Below, in pieces: positions 1 through 8,532 of a stretch of 64,000 nt of DNA. The stretch spans positions 140,269-204,268 of the forward strand of contig MGVE01000001.1 of the NCBI GenBank assembly GCA_001800315.1, in the 5' to 3' direction. A program made the position numbers and the translations under genes. This stretch comes from Elusimicrobia bacterium RIFOXYA2_FULL_47_53. Its GTDB lineage: Bacteria > Elusimicrobiota > Endomicrobiia > Endomicrobiales > XYA2-FULL-47-53. Under the pieces are notes generated by a model that saw only the letters and a list, made by a program, of their open reading frames with translations, made no database searches and was not told the DNA's origin. Within the stretch, counting starts at the first letter, position 1. Every line of letters begins with the position of its first letter.

Positions 1-504
1 GGGTTTAAGCGAATACTTCTCTATTACCACGGCTTCATCAAACATTATGTTTTTATGCTCATTCCAGACTTTAATGTTTCCGCCGACCAGCTGCAGCGCG
101 TCTTTGTCGCCGGTTACTATAACCACATCCAGGCCTTCCGCGGATGATCTTTTCGCCAGAGTGGCTATTACATCATCGGCTTCAAAGCCTTCTTTTTCTA
201 TTACGGGGATGTTTATGGCCTTCATGGCCTCTCGCGCGAGGGGCATTTGAAACTTAAGATCGGGTTCGGTTTCTTTGCGGTGCGATTTGTAGTCAAGATA
301 TTGCTTGTGCCTGAAGGTGGGAGCCGGAAAGTCAAAGCAAACGACGGTGTAGTCAGGTTTATGAGCCTTCATCAGCTTAAAAATAAATTTCAAAAATCCA
401 AAAACTGCCCCTATCGGCTCACCTCTGGAATTTGTCAGAGGAGGCAGCGCGTGATAAGCTCTGTGAAGGTAGGCATTGCCGTCAATAATGTAAATTTTAG
501 GCAT
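1..504 (-). CDS. polA: DNA polymerase I, N-terminal 5'-3' exonuclease part (cut by window edge)
   Basis: The first 168 codons of a gene that continues beyond base 1. The ATG is at 504-502 and the frame stays open to the edge. The fragment aligns by eye with the 5'-3' exonuclease domain of bacterial DNA polymerase I. It shows D8 in IDGN, FD at 57-58, FRH at 64-66, YK at 72-73, EADD at 108-111 and TGDKD at 131-135, the acidic metal-binding positions of this FEN-like fold. It would remove RNA primers and flaps in replication and repair. It lies 33 bases after trxB and has no clear Shine-Dalgarno site. A stand-alone exonuclease of the ExoIX type cannot be excluded because the polymerase domain lies outside the window. 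Confidence 0.88.
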   Translation of the reverse strand, partial: MPKIYIIDGNAYLHRAYHALPPLTNSRGEPIGAVFGFLKFIFKLMKAHKPDYTVVCFDFPAPTFRHKQYLDYKSHRKETEPDLKFQMPLAREAMKAINIPVIEKEGFEADDVIATLAKRSSAEGLDVVIVTGDKDALQLVGGNIKVWNEHKNIMFDEAVVIEKYSLKP

Positions 505-537
505 ACAAGAAGGGTTATTAAAGATGGGTGTGATAGA

Positions 538-1485
538 CTATTTGTAAGATGTTCCGAGTATGTTCTCCACATACTCCTGAGCCGCGAAAGCCGCGGTAGC
601 CCCGTCGCCGGCAGCCGTTACAACCTGTCTTAATAACTTGTTTCTTGAGTCTCCGCAGCAAAATATGCCTGGAACGCTGGTGCCCATGTCGTTGTCCGTA
701 AAAATATACCCTTTGTCATCCATCTTCAGTAAACCGGAAAACGGCACGGTGTTTGGCGAATGGCCGACAAAAATAAAAACGCCTCCGCAGGCTATTTCGC
801 TTTCCACCCCGGAAACGACATTCTTTATAGATATTGCCTCTACTTTGTCTTTGCCGGATATTTTAACGGCTGTAGAATTCCATACAACCTGAATTTTGTT
901 GTTTGAAAGCGCCCTGTCCGAAAGAATCTTGGTCGCTCTGAAACGGTCTCTGCGGTGCACGATAGTGACTTTTGAAGCAAAGCGGGTTAAATAGATTGCT
1001 TCCTGTACCGCGGAATCCCCTCCGCCCACGACAACCACCTCTTTCCCCCTGAAAAAAGGGCCGTCGCAGGTCGCGCAGTAGGATACGCCCCTGCCCCTTA
1101 AATCAAGTTCGCCGGGAATATCCAGCATTTTGTATTCCGCTCCGGAAGCGATTATGACGGAATAGGCGCTGTATTGGTTCTCGGCCGTTTTAAGGGTTTT
1201 GATCCGCGAGTCCGCGTCAACAGAAACACTCTTTACTTCCTCAAAAGCAATTTTTAACCCGAATTTCTTGGCCTGCTCCTCAAATTTTCCCGAAAGCTCA
1301 AAACCGGAAATGCCTTCCGGAAAGCCCGGATAATTTTCAATCCAGTCGGTTATGGCGTTCTGGCCGCCGCAGCCCATTTTCTCTATCAAAAGGACATTCA
1401 TTCTGGCGCGCGCGGCATAAATACCGGCCGTGAGCCCCGAGGGGCCTCCGCCTATTATGATGATATCAAGAATATTTTCAGGCAT
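538..1485 (-). CDS. trxB: Thioredoxin reductase (NADPH)
   Basis: A 315-residue cytoplasmic flavoprotein that passes electrons from NADPH to thioredoxin. The FAD-binding GGGPSG motif is at residues 12-17, the redox pair C137-A-T-C140 sits in CATCDG, and the NADPH site shows GGGDSA at 154-159 followed by HRRDRFRA at 177-184. The C-terminal FAD segment (CGDS near 277-280, RQVVTAAGDG near 286-295) is intact. Length is normal for the low-molecular-weight family. The start ATG lies one base after the tlpA stop (TAAAATG) with no Shine-Dalgarno site, so translation is probably coupled to tlpA. The operon runs trxA, tlpA, trxB, polA. Confidence 0.95.
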   Translation of the reverse strand: MPENILDIIIIGGGPSGLTAGIYAARARMNVLLIEKMGCGGQNAITDWIENYPGFPEGISGFELSGKFEEQAKKFGLKIAFEEVKSVSVDADSRIKTLKTAENQYSAYSVIIASGAEYKMLDIPGELDLRGRGVSYCATCDGPFFRGKEVVVVGGGDSAVQEAIYLTRFASKVTIVHRRDRFRATKILSDRALSNNKIQVVWNSTAVKISGKDKVEAISIKNVVSGVESEIACGGVFIFVGHSPNTVPFSGLLKMDDKGYIFTDNDMGTSVPGIFCCGDSRNKLLRQVVTAAGDGATAAFAAQEYVENILGTSYK

Positions 1486-1486
1486 T

Positions 1487-2020
1487 TTATTTGGAGAGCT
1501 TTTTTGAGGGAGTTTTGGAGCCTTTCGGCGCCGCTTCTTTTAAGAGGGTTTCAATGGCCTCATCCCAATGGTTTACATACTCAGGATCGTAACCCGCGTA
1601 ATTAGAGTGCACTTCCCCGGCCTTGTTAATTATGAAAAATGAAGGTATACCTCTAACTTCGTAGTAGGCCGAAGCTTTTCTATCGTCAAACAAAACCGTG
1701 TATTTCATGGAATTCTTCTCAATAAACTTTCTTATCGCGGGGGTGTTCCCCTCAAGGTTTATGCCGTAAAATTCCACATCTTTCCCTTTGTATTTATCAT
1801 AAAGCTTTTCAACCGCCGGTATGGAAGCTCTGCAGGGCGGGCACCAGGAAGCCCAGAAATCAATAAAAACTACCTTTCCGCGGGCTTCGGAAAGAGTAAC
1901 TTTTTTTCCGTTTACATCAAGAAGAGTAAAATCCGGAGCTTTAATATTTTCGGCGAACGCAAACGAGGCAAGAGACGCCATGGTAATCGCCGCGGCAATA
2001 ACCGTTTTAAAGTAAAGCAT
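1487..2020 (-). CDS. Exported TlpA/ResA-like thiol-disulfide oxidoreductase
   Basis: A 177-residue thioredoxin-fold protein with an N-terminal signal peptide. The hydrophobic core spans about residues 6-22 and cleavage is likely after AFA at 23. The active site is WC60-P-P-C63 inside FWASWCPPC, with a following GIPSFF that carries the usual cis-proline. The CPPC type is common in periplasmic reductants used in cytochrome c or envelope protein maturation. The tail is rich in lysine and serine. The ATG overlaps the end of trxA by 14 bases. No CcdA/DsbD electron conduit is present in the window, so the route of electrons across the membrane is not shown here. Confidence 0.88.
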   Translation of the reverse strand: MLYFKTVIAAAITMASLASFAFAENIKAPDFTLLDVNGKKVTLSEARGKVVFIDFWASWCPPCRASIPAVEKLYDKYKGKDVEFYGINLEGNTPAIRKFIEKNSMKYTVLFDDRKASAYYEVRGIPSFFIINKAGEVHSNYAGYDPEYVNHWDEAIETLLKEAAPKGSKTPSKKLSK

Positions 2021-2327
2021 CTATAACCTTCTTTAGTTCAATTTTAGGTTTAAAACCGACTATCTTTTGCACCGGTTTCCCGTCTTTGAAAATCAAAAGA
2101 GAGGGAATGGAAGTTATCTGAAACTTGCTTGCCAGGTCTAAATTCTCGTCCGTGTTTAGTTTCGCGACTTTAAGCTTGCCCGCGTATTCGGAGGCAAGTT
2201 CGGCCACTACAGGGGCAATCATTTTGCACGGCCCGCACCAGGGAGCCCAAAAATCCACTAAAACCGGCAACGCGCTTTTGCTGACTTCCGCCTCAAAATT
2301 GCTCTGATTAAGCTCAATCTCTGCCAT
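2007..2327 (-). CDS. trxA: Thioredoxin
   Basis: A 106-residue cytoplasmic thioredoxin with the classic W30-C31-G-P-C34-K active site and the SIPS cis-proline loop. It reduces protein disulfides and is re-reduced by the TrxB encoded two genes downstream. First gene of the trxA-tlpA-trxB-polA run. A strong sigma70-type promoter lies upstream (2355-2383) and GGAGG at 2336-2332 stands 4 bases before the ATG. The presence of trxA, its reductase and an exported TlpA in one operon suggests a thiol-redox unit that serves both sides of the inner membrane. Confidence 0.96.
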   Translation of the reverse strand: MAEIELNQSNFEAEVSKSALPVLVDFWAPWCGPCKMIAPVVAELASEYAGKLKVAKLNTDENLDLASKFQITSIPSLLIFKDGKPVQKIVGFKPKIELKKVIDALL

Positions 2328-2354
2328 ATTTCCTCCGACGGTATTTGATGCGCC

Positions 2355-2383
2355 ATTTTACCAAAGTATGAGGATGTTGTCAA
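2355..2383 (-). promoter_or_regulatory. Sigma70-type promoter of the trxA operon
   Basis: On the minus strand TTGACA (2383-2378), a 17-base spacer and TAAAAT (2360-2355) precede trxA by about 28 bases. The -35 box is perfect and the -10 box has five of six consensus bases. Confidence 0.82.
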
Positions 2384-2452
2384 CTTTTTGGTGTTTCGTT
2401 AATCATCCGACAGTGCCGTGTTTTGATGGTAAAGATTTCACCGGTTAAGTTG

Positions 2453-2534
2453 AGTCACCCTGAACAAAGTGAAGGGTCTGGCTTTTCATACTACGACGAG
2501 ATTCTTCGTCCGCCGCGGCGGACTCAAGAATGAC
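2453..2534. repeat. Dispersed palindromic repeat, family 1, copy A
   Basis: An 82-base element that begins AGTCACCCTGAAC and ends AAGAATGACT, so its ends are inverted (AGTCA/TGACT). It contains GAAGGGTCT and GAGATTCTTCGTCCG. A second copy, roughly 80% alike by eye, lies at 59617-59696. Related 'TCACCCTGAACGAAGTGAAGG' units are known as common dispersed repeats in many bacterial genomes. No coding capacity. It lies between the end of the kinase gene at 2575 and the trxA promoter. Confidence 0.75.
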
Positions 2535-2574
2535 TGCGACGCCTGGTGTTTCGCGAAATGCAGGGACGGCGTTT

Positions 2575-5238
2575 TCAGCCGGCAGCCCTACCGGAGCCTG
2601 CTTTTCCGTCCAATGTGTCTCTAACCTTATTCAGTATTTCTCCGATCTGATAGGGCTTTTGGATAAAAACAGAACCGCCGTTTTTGACGAGATCCTGCGA
2701 CTTTGCGTCCTGATTCATCCCTGAGGAGAATATGACTTTTACCTCCGGATTAATCTCTTTCAGCTTTACATAAGTTTCATAACCGGACATTTTAGGCATG
2801 ATCATATCAAGAATAACCAGTCCAATCTTTGATGAGTTGCTTTTATAAATTTCCGCCGCTTCCAGTCCGTTTTCCGCGAGCATAACCTTATACCCGTAAG
2901 TTTCAAGCATGTTTTTCGCGAAGGACCTTATGTATTTCTCGTCATCGGCGATCAGGATGGTTTCGCTGCCTCTTGGAATTTCACCGGGTTTTTTCTGGGG
3001 TTCCTCTTTAACTTCATTAGACATGCTGGCAGGAATATATATTTCAAAAGTTGAACCTTCCCCGGGTTCGCTGTAGACATTTATAAAGCCGTTATGGCTC
3101 TTTATGATGCTGTAAGCCATAAATAGCCCTAGCCCCACTGATTTGTCGTTGTCCTTTGTGGTGAAGAACGGTTCAAAAAGCTTATCTCTGGTTTTCGCGT
3201 CAATGCCCTGTCCGGTGTCGGTAATGGAAAGCGTAACATAGGAGCCGGGTTTTATATCGGTATGCTGTCTGGCCAGGTCATCGGTTATCATGCTTATGCC
3301 GGTGATTAAAACAAGTTTTCCGCCTGATGGCATGGCCTCTTTTGAATTTATACATATATTCATGAGGGCCTGCTGGATCTGGGAAGCGTCGGCGTCAATG
3401 GCGGGAAGCCCGGAATAGAGATTGTTCTCAACTTCAATATTTTTGTCAAAAGTAGAGGAAATTATCTTTAAAGTTTCTTTTACTATCTGGTTAAGGTTCA
3501 CGCTGTGAAGTTTGTATTTGCCCCCCCTGGCAAAAGTCAAAAGCTGGGTTGTCAGAGAAGCGGCACGCCGGGCGTTATCTTCAATTATCTGGATTCCTTC
3601 AAAAAACTTATTGTCGCTGGCGATATTGTTCTTTATAAATGAAGCATAGCCGAGAATTCCGGTTAAAAGGTTGTTAAATTCATGGGAAATGCCGCCGGCG
3701 AGCAGGCCCAGTGATTCCATTCTTTGAGACTGCAGCAGCTGGTGCTCTATCTTCTTTCTCTCGGTAACATCTCTGATTATGCAGCGGTATTCGGTTACAT
3801 TGTTTTTTTTGTCTGTCACGGCGGTTCCCGACAGCTGAATATATATCTGGTGCCCGTCCTTGAGTTTCAGCACCATCTCAAAGTCTTTTATAAAACCTTT
3901 AGAGCCGGCCAGGGCTTTAAAATTTACACATTCCGTATCGGAACAATTAAAGTCGTTAAAGAAATTAATGTTTCGTGCCTGCTCTATGGAATCTATCCTG
4001 AACAGGTCAAGGCCGCTGGGGTTTATGTCCGTAATCTCGCCGGCAGGTTTAAAAATAACAATGACATCCTTGGAGTCCTCAAACAGTTTTCTGTATTTCT
4101 CCTCTGATTTTCTAAGCGCTTCTTCCAGCACTATTTTGTTTGTTATGTCTTCCGCTATTCCCAGAAGATACTGCGGGTTGCCGTTTTCGTCCAGTATAGG
4201 CAGTTTTTTAGTGTTTAGAATTTTCTTTTTTTTATCTTTTGTTATAATTGTTTCATCGGGGATCTCTAACATCTTTTTTGTTCTTATCACTTCTCTGTCT
4301 TTCTCTCTTAACTGGTCGGCTCTTTCCGCTGGAAAAATGTCGTAGTCATTTTTTCCGATGAGCGCGTTTTTCGGGTAGCCGAGGAGGTGTTCGGCTGCCT
4401 TATTGAACTGAACAAATTTAAAGTCCCGTGCGCTTTTTAAAAATATAGCGTGAGGTATGTTTTCAAAAATAGAATTTATCAGCGCATGGGAGTGCTGTAT
4501 CTCGTCCTCATTTCTCTTTCGCTCGGTTATGTCGCGGGCTACAACCACGGCATGGGTTATGGACTTTGATTTTGTTCCCGCGTAGGGGTAGTATGAAACA
4601 TCAAAGAATCTTTCCCCGGCTATCGGTAGTTCAACCCGCTCCTGATAATGCACCTCATGGCCGCCGAAACATTTATCAAGGTAAATCTTGGTGATGGATC
4701 TAAACATTTTATCGCCAAAAACATCCGAAACCGATTTTCCTATGAAATGCTCGCGTTTTTTATTGTGAGCGCTGATAAGCGACTCATTCACGGCCTCATA
4801 AATATAGTTGCGGCTTATCAGAGACATGAACTCTTTTGATGTGTTGATGATAAATTCATATTTTTTCCAGGTGTCCTCAATGGAGAGATGCTGGGTAATG
4901 TCCTGTCCCGAGCAGAAAATAGAAGAAATCTTTCCGCTTTCGTCGCTCTGCGAAATCAAATTCCATAGAAATATTTTCTCGGCCCCCGTTTTAGTTAAAA
5001 AAGGAGTCTCAAAGCTTTCCGACGAGCTTTCCCTGGAACGAAACATTCTTTTAAGTATGTCATGAGACTCCGCCCTGGCCCTTTCCGGCATAAGGTCAAA
5101 AACAAAGCTTCTGCCGAGAATATCCTTTTCATTGTATCCGAGGATTCCCTTCGCCGCGTGATTGGCAAAGGTCACATTGAGCCCGGAATCAATGATAATA
5201 AAAGCTGAGCCGATTTTGTTAAAATGATGAAGTTCCAT
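2575..5238 (-). CDS. Hybrid PAS sensor histidine kinase with C-terminal receiver
   Basis: An 887-residue soluble kinase; no membrane segment is visible. Domains in order: PAS at about 1-120, 125-240, 245-370 and 380-495, each ending in the RDIT/EDIT-like motif. HisKA follows with phospho-acceptor H519 (GGISHEFNN), then HATPase with N-box N631, DTGQG 674-678 and GLGLF 702-706. Last is a receiver at about 758-880 with acceptor D811 (LDMIMP) and the QKP lysine. It should sense a cytoplasmic signal and pass phosphate from His to its own Asp. It starts 11 bases after a second hybrid kinase gene, so both are probably co-transcribed. No response regulator with an output domain or Hpt protein is encoded nearby. 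Confidence 0.92.
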   Translation of the reverse strand: MELHHFNKIGSAFIIIDSGLNVTFANHAAKGILGYNEKDILGRSFVFDLMPERARAESHDILKRMFRSRESSSESFETPFLTKTGAEKIFLWNLISQSDESGKISSIFCSGQDITQHLSIEDTWKKYEFIINTSKEFMSLISRNYIYEAVNESLISAHNKKREHFIGKSVSDVFGDKMFRSITKIYLDKCFGGHEVHYQERVELPIAGERFFDVSYYPYAGTKSKSITHAVVVARDITERKRNEDEIQHSHALINSIFENIPHAIFLKSARDFKFVQFNKAAEHLLGYPKNALIGKNDYDIFPAERADQLREKDREVIRTKKMLEIPDETIITKDKKKKILNTKKLPILDENGNPQYLLGIAEDITNKIVLEEALRKSEEKYRKLFEDSKDVIVIFKPAGEITDINPSGLDLFRIDSIEQARNINFFNDFNCSDTECVNFKALAGSKGFIKDFEMVLKLKDGHQIYIQLSGTAVTDKKNNVTEYRCIIRDVTERKKIEHQLLQSQRMESLGLLAGGISHEFNNLLTGILGYASFIKNNIASDNKFFEGIQIIEDNARRAASLTTQLLTFARGGKYKLHSVNLNQIVKETLKIISSTFDKNIEVENNLYSGLPAIDADASQIQQALMNICINSKEAMPSGGKLVLITGISMITDDLARQHTDIKPGSYVTLSITDTGQGIDAKTRDKLFEPFFTTKDNDKSVGLGLFMAYSIIKSHNGFINVYSEPGEGSTFEIYIPASMSNEVKEEPQKKPGEIPRGSETILIADDEKYIRSFAKNMLETYGYKVMLAENGLEAAEIYKSNSSKIGLVILDMIMPKMSGYETYVKLKEINPEVKVIFSSGMNQDAKSQDLVKNGGSVFIQKPYQIGEILNKVRDTLDGKAGSGRAAG

Positions 5239-5249
5239 AAGTTTTCCGC

Positions 5250-8200
5250 TTAATTCAGCACTTCTCTTACTTTTTTTAAGAGGTCAAACGGTGAAAACGG
5301 TTTTTGAATAAAATGGCTGTTCTCAATCTTCGCTACTTCTTCGGCGATATTCGGGAAACCCGAAAAAACTATTATTTTAGTGCTCTTATCGTTTCGCCGT
5401 ATAGTTCTGGCGAGGTCGGTTCCGTTTATTTTAGGCATTACGGCGTCGCTTAAAAAAAGTTTCAGCCCCTTATTCATGTTTTCCTGATATAATCTCATGG
5501 CTGTTTCGCCGTCCATAGCCTCAATGACCCGGTAACCCTGTTCTTTCAGCACCCTTGATGTCAGGTTCATTACCGTAACATCATCCTCGGCGAGTAAAAT
5601 AGTCTCGTTCCCCTTGGTATAGTCTACAATATTATCAGCGACTTGAGTAGTGTCTTCTGCCGCTTCAGCCGCGGGAAGATATATTTTAATTGTAGTCCCC
5701 TTGTTAAGCTCGCTGGAAATGATTATGTTGCCTCCGCTCTGCTTAATGATGCCAAAGCAGGTCGCCAATCCCAGTCCGGTGCCTTTTCCTTTCTCTTTTG
5801 TGGTAAAAAACGGCTCAAAAAGATGATTTTTAACTTCCTCGCTCATTCCGGAACCATGGTCCGTGACACTCAATAACACATAGTTGCCGGGTGGAATGTC
5901 TCCCATAAGATCAAAAATAGGAGCCGTGATTTTCACATTTGAAGTCGCGAGCTCTATAGTGCCTCCGTTTTGCATGGCGTCTTTGGCGTTAATAACAAGA
6001 TTTGTAAGCACCTGATCAATCTGTGACGGGTCAACATTTACATTTTTCAAGCCGGTATCCAGGTTCAGGTCCAGCCGGTTGCCCGCGCCGATGAGTTTAT
6101 TCAGCATTTTTTGTATATTAAGAATCAGAGTGTTTATGTTTATAACGGATGGATTTAATGTCTGTCTGCGCGAAAAGGCAAGAAGCTGTTTTGTGAAAAC
6201 AGAAGCCCTTTCGGCGGTTAAAAATATTTCCTTCGCGTCTTCATGAGCCGGATCGGCTTCATTTAGGGTATTTAACAGGAGCTGCGAATAGCCGATTATC
6301 GGCGTCATCAGGTTGTTGAGGTCATGGGCCACGCTTCCGGCCAGCCTGCCGACGGTTTCAATTTTCTGAGATTGAAATAACTGCATTTCAAGCTTAGTAT
6401 GCTCAATAGAGTTAATGAATACCTCTCCCAAGAGGCTCAAAAGCGAGAAATCCCTGTGGTCAAACGGGTTCTTTGGATAAAATGAGGCGAATCCGTAAAA
6501 ACCTCTTAAGGTATCTTTGAAATACATTGGTAGCATTGTAATGAATTTAATAGTCTGCTCTCCGCTTTCCGCCAAAAACTTCAGGTCGTCCTGGGAGATA
6601 AGGTTGTTTTCGGTAAGGTTCATGCTGACATATTCATCCCTCTTGAAAAAATTCATCAGCCATTGAATGTCTTTAACCTCAAGGAGTTTGCTGAAGGACA
6701 GCCCCGCATCGTTGTGCGGAGGAGTTGAAGCGAATAACTCTGCTTTTGTGATTGAAGTATTGAAAAGGTATAAAAACGAATGTTCAATGGAAAAAAATCT
6801 GGAGATCTTACCGAGCGAAGCAGCCAGTTCGGTGTTAATTTCGCCAGAGCGGATGTTGATGAATTTAGCGGAAATCTCAGAGACCTTCTGTTCAAATTCA
6901 AGGCGCTGCTTTAACGCTTCTTCGGTTTTTTTTCGTTCAATAACACCGGCCAGGGTATTCGCTATTGCGGTTAAAAAAGCAATGTCATTTTCATTGTATT
7001 TGTAGCCATGAGCGAGGTAAAGGTTAATAACGCCGAGCATTTTTTCGCCAGAAATAATCGGCACGCAATAGTGGCCGTGATCGTGGATTCCCGGGTAATT
7101 TACGGAATGTCTGGCATCCAGGGCGCTTGAAAATACAACCTTTTTTTCTTTAGCGGCTATCCCGCAGAGGCACTTGCCGAAGGGAAGTGAGGAACAGCTG
7201 GTTAACAAAGAATCGCTGAGCCCGGTCTGGGTCTTCATTATCAGGGTTTCGCCGGATTCGTTTGCAAGGAAAATGCAGCCCTTGGACTCAAGGGAAAGCC
7301 AGGAAACGGAGATTATAATGGAAAGCGCTTCCTCAAGCAGCTTGTCAATGGATATATTTTCAAGAGATTTTGACAGCAGGTTGTTTATTGCTGATTCTGT
7401 CTCGTAATTTCTAATCACCTTTTCCTGGTATTCAAATCTCTGAGTTATATCTTTTTGCATGCCCCGGTACCCAATAAGTTCTCCGGATTCGGATAACATA
7501 GGCATGGCGTTGGATTCATGGATTTGAACGCGCCCGCTTTTATGGATATTTCTGCAGACAATATTTTTAAAAACAACTTTATTCTCAAACCCCTTAAAAA
7601 GCTCCGGCGCAAGGTTTTTTCTGTCACCTTCCGTGAAAAAGTCATAAAAATATTTTCCAATAACCTCTTCTCGGCTATAGCCAAGAATATCAAAAACAGT
7701 GTCGTTGGAATATGTGTATTTTCCTGCGGCGTCAACTTCCCATATCCACTCGCCGGAAAGTTCCGACAGCTGTCTGAAACGCTCCTCCGAGTATCTCAGG
7801 CGGCTCTCTGCTTTCTTGAACTCCGATAAATCTTCTCCTGAACTGAGTATGGCATAAGTGTCGCCGTTATTGTCTTTCAGCAGGCTGTTGTGCCATAAAA
7901 ATTCCTTTTCCGAACCATCTCTGCGGAGGATGGAATTTTCATGATACTCGTATTTCCCCAAATCACCGTTAAAAAGGGTGTCAATTGCTGAAATTATGCC
8001 GGCCCTTGACTTTTCTGGGATAAAAAGCGCTGCCCAGTCTTTTCCAATGACTTCATTGGGGTCAGAGAATCCCAGTATTTCCACGCCCTTTTTGTTTATG
8101 CTGGATATTTTCCCGTCTCTGCCGATAGTTATGATAAATGAGCCAGAGACTTCAAACAGGTTGTTATTTTTACTCAGTTCCCTGGCAAGAGTTGACTCGG

Positions 8201-8438
8201 CGATAATGTTTTTTTTGAATATTATATACAAAGCCGCTGAGTAACCGGAAATAAAAACGATGGCAAGAATCCTCATCCATAAAATATCAACATCACCAGT
8301 AAATATTGTCTGAACGAAATTGCCTTCCTTTAAAATAACGGTGTCAAACAACGAGTCCAGTATCCAGTAGAGCAGGGACGCTGCCAGCGCGGTAATAGAC
8401 AAAAAAATGAGAGTTTTCCTTTTATCGTGTTTTTTCAT
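5250..8438 (-). CDS. Membrane-bound hybrid histidine kinase with PAS, GAF and receiver domains
   Basis: A 1062-residue kinase. Two membrane helices (about 9-27 and 53-73) flank a short periplasmic loop. Then come PAS at about 93-210 and 215-335, a GAF domain at about 345-500 that carries GKCLCG at 421-426, and a second, more divergent GAF-like region at about 510-680. The kinase core has H705 (GSVAHDLNN), N817 and GTGLGLA at 886-892. The C-terminal receiver (about 945-1062) has acceptor D998 (SDAVMP). The paired cysteines in the first GAF domain could sense redox state or bind a cofactor, but this is inference. SD GAGGAG precedes the ATG, and a weak extended -10 lies upstream at 8506-8511. 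Confidence 0.9.
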   Translation of the reverse strand: MKKHDKRKTLIFLSITALAASLLYWILDSLFDTVILKEGNFVQTIFTGDVDILWMRILAIVFISGYSAALYIIFKKNIIAESTLARELSKNNNLFEVSGSFIITIGRDGKISSINKKGVEILGFSDPNEVIGKDWAALFIPEKSRAGIISAIDTLFNGDLGKYEYHENSILRRDGSEKEFLWHNSLLKDNNGDTYAILSSGEDLSEFKKAESRLRYSEERFRQLSELSGEWIWEVDAAGKYTYSNDTVFDILGYSREEVIGKYFYDFFTEGDRKNLAPELFKGFENKVVFKNIVCRNIHKSGRVQIHESNAMPMLSESGELIGYRGMQKDITQRFEYQEKVIRNYETESAINNLLSKSLENISIDKLLEEALSIIISVSWLSLESKGCIFLANESGETLIMKTQTGLSDSLLTSCSSLPFGKCLCGIAAKEKKVVFSSALDARHSVNYPGIHDHGHYCVPIISGEKMLGVINLYLAHGYKYNENDIAFLTAIANTLAGVIERKKTEEALKQRLEFEQKVSEISAKFINIRSGEINTELAASLGKISRFFSIEHSFLYLFNTSITKAELFASTPPHNDAGLSFSKLLEVKDIQWLMNFFKRDEYVSMNLTENNLISQDDLKFLAESGEQTIKFITMLPMYFKDTLRGFYGFASFYPKNPFDHRDFSLLSLLGEVFINSIEHTKLEMQLFQSQKIETVGRLAGSVAHDLNNLMTPIIGYSQLLLNTLNEADPAHEDAKEIFLTAERASVFTKQLLAFSRRQTLNPSVININTLILNIQKMLNKLIGAGNRLDLNLDTGLKNVNVDPSQIDQVLTNLVINAKDAMQNGGTIELATSNVKITAPIFDLMGDIPPGNYVLLSVTDHGSGMSEEVKNHLFEPFFTTKEKGKGTGLGLATCFGIIKQSGGNIIISSELNKGTTIKIYLPAAEAAEDTTQVADNIVDYTKGNETILLAEDDVTVMNLTSRVLKEQGYRVIEAMDGETAMRLYQENMNKGLKLFLSDAVMPKINGTDLARTIRRNDKSTKIIVFSGFPNIAEEVAKIENSHFIQKPFSPFDLLKKVREVLN

Positions 8439-8505
8439 AATTTCTCCTCAATGCTGTCGGCATCCATGCAACGAAATCAGTGTTTTTGAAATGTATTACT
8501 GGCAA

Positions 8506-8511
8506 AATATA
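8506..8511 (-). promoter_or_regulatory. Possible extended -10 element upstream of the kinase pair
   Basis: On the minus strand TGTTATATT reads as an extended -10 (TGn plus TATATT) in the 94-base gap before the kinase at 8438. No convincing -35 box is present, so this is only a candidate. Confidence 0.35.
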
Positions 8512-8532
8512 ACAGCCATGATTCATCTAAGA

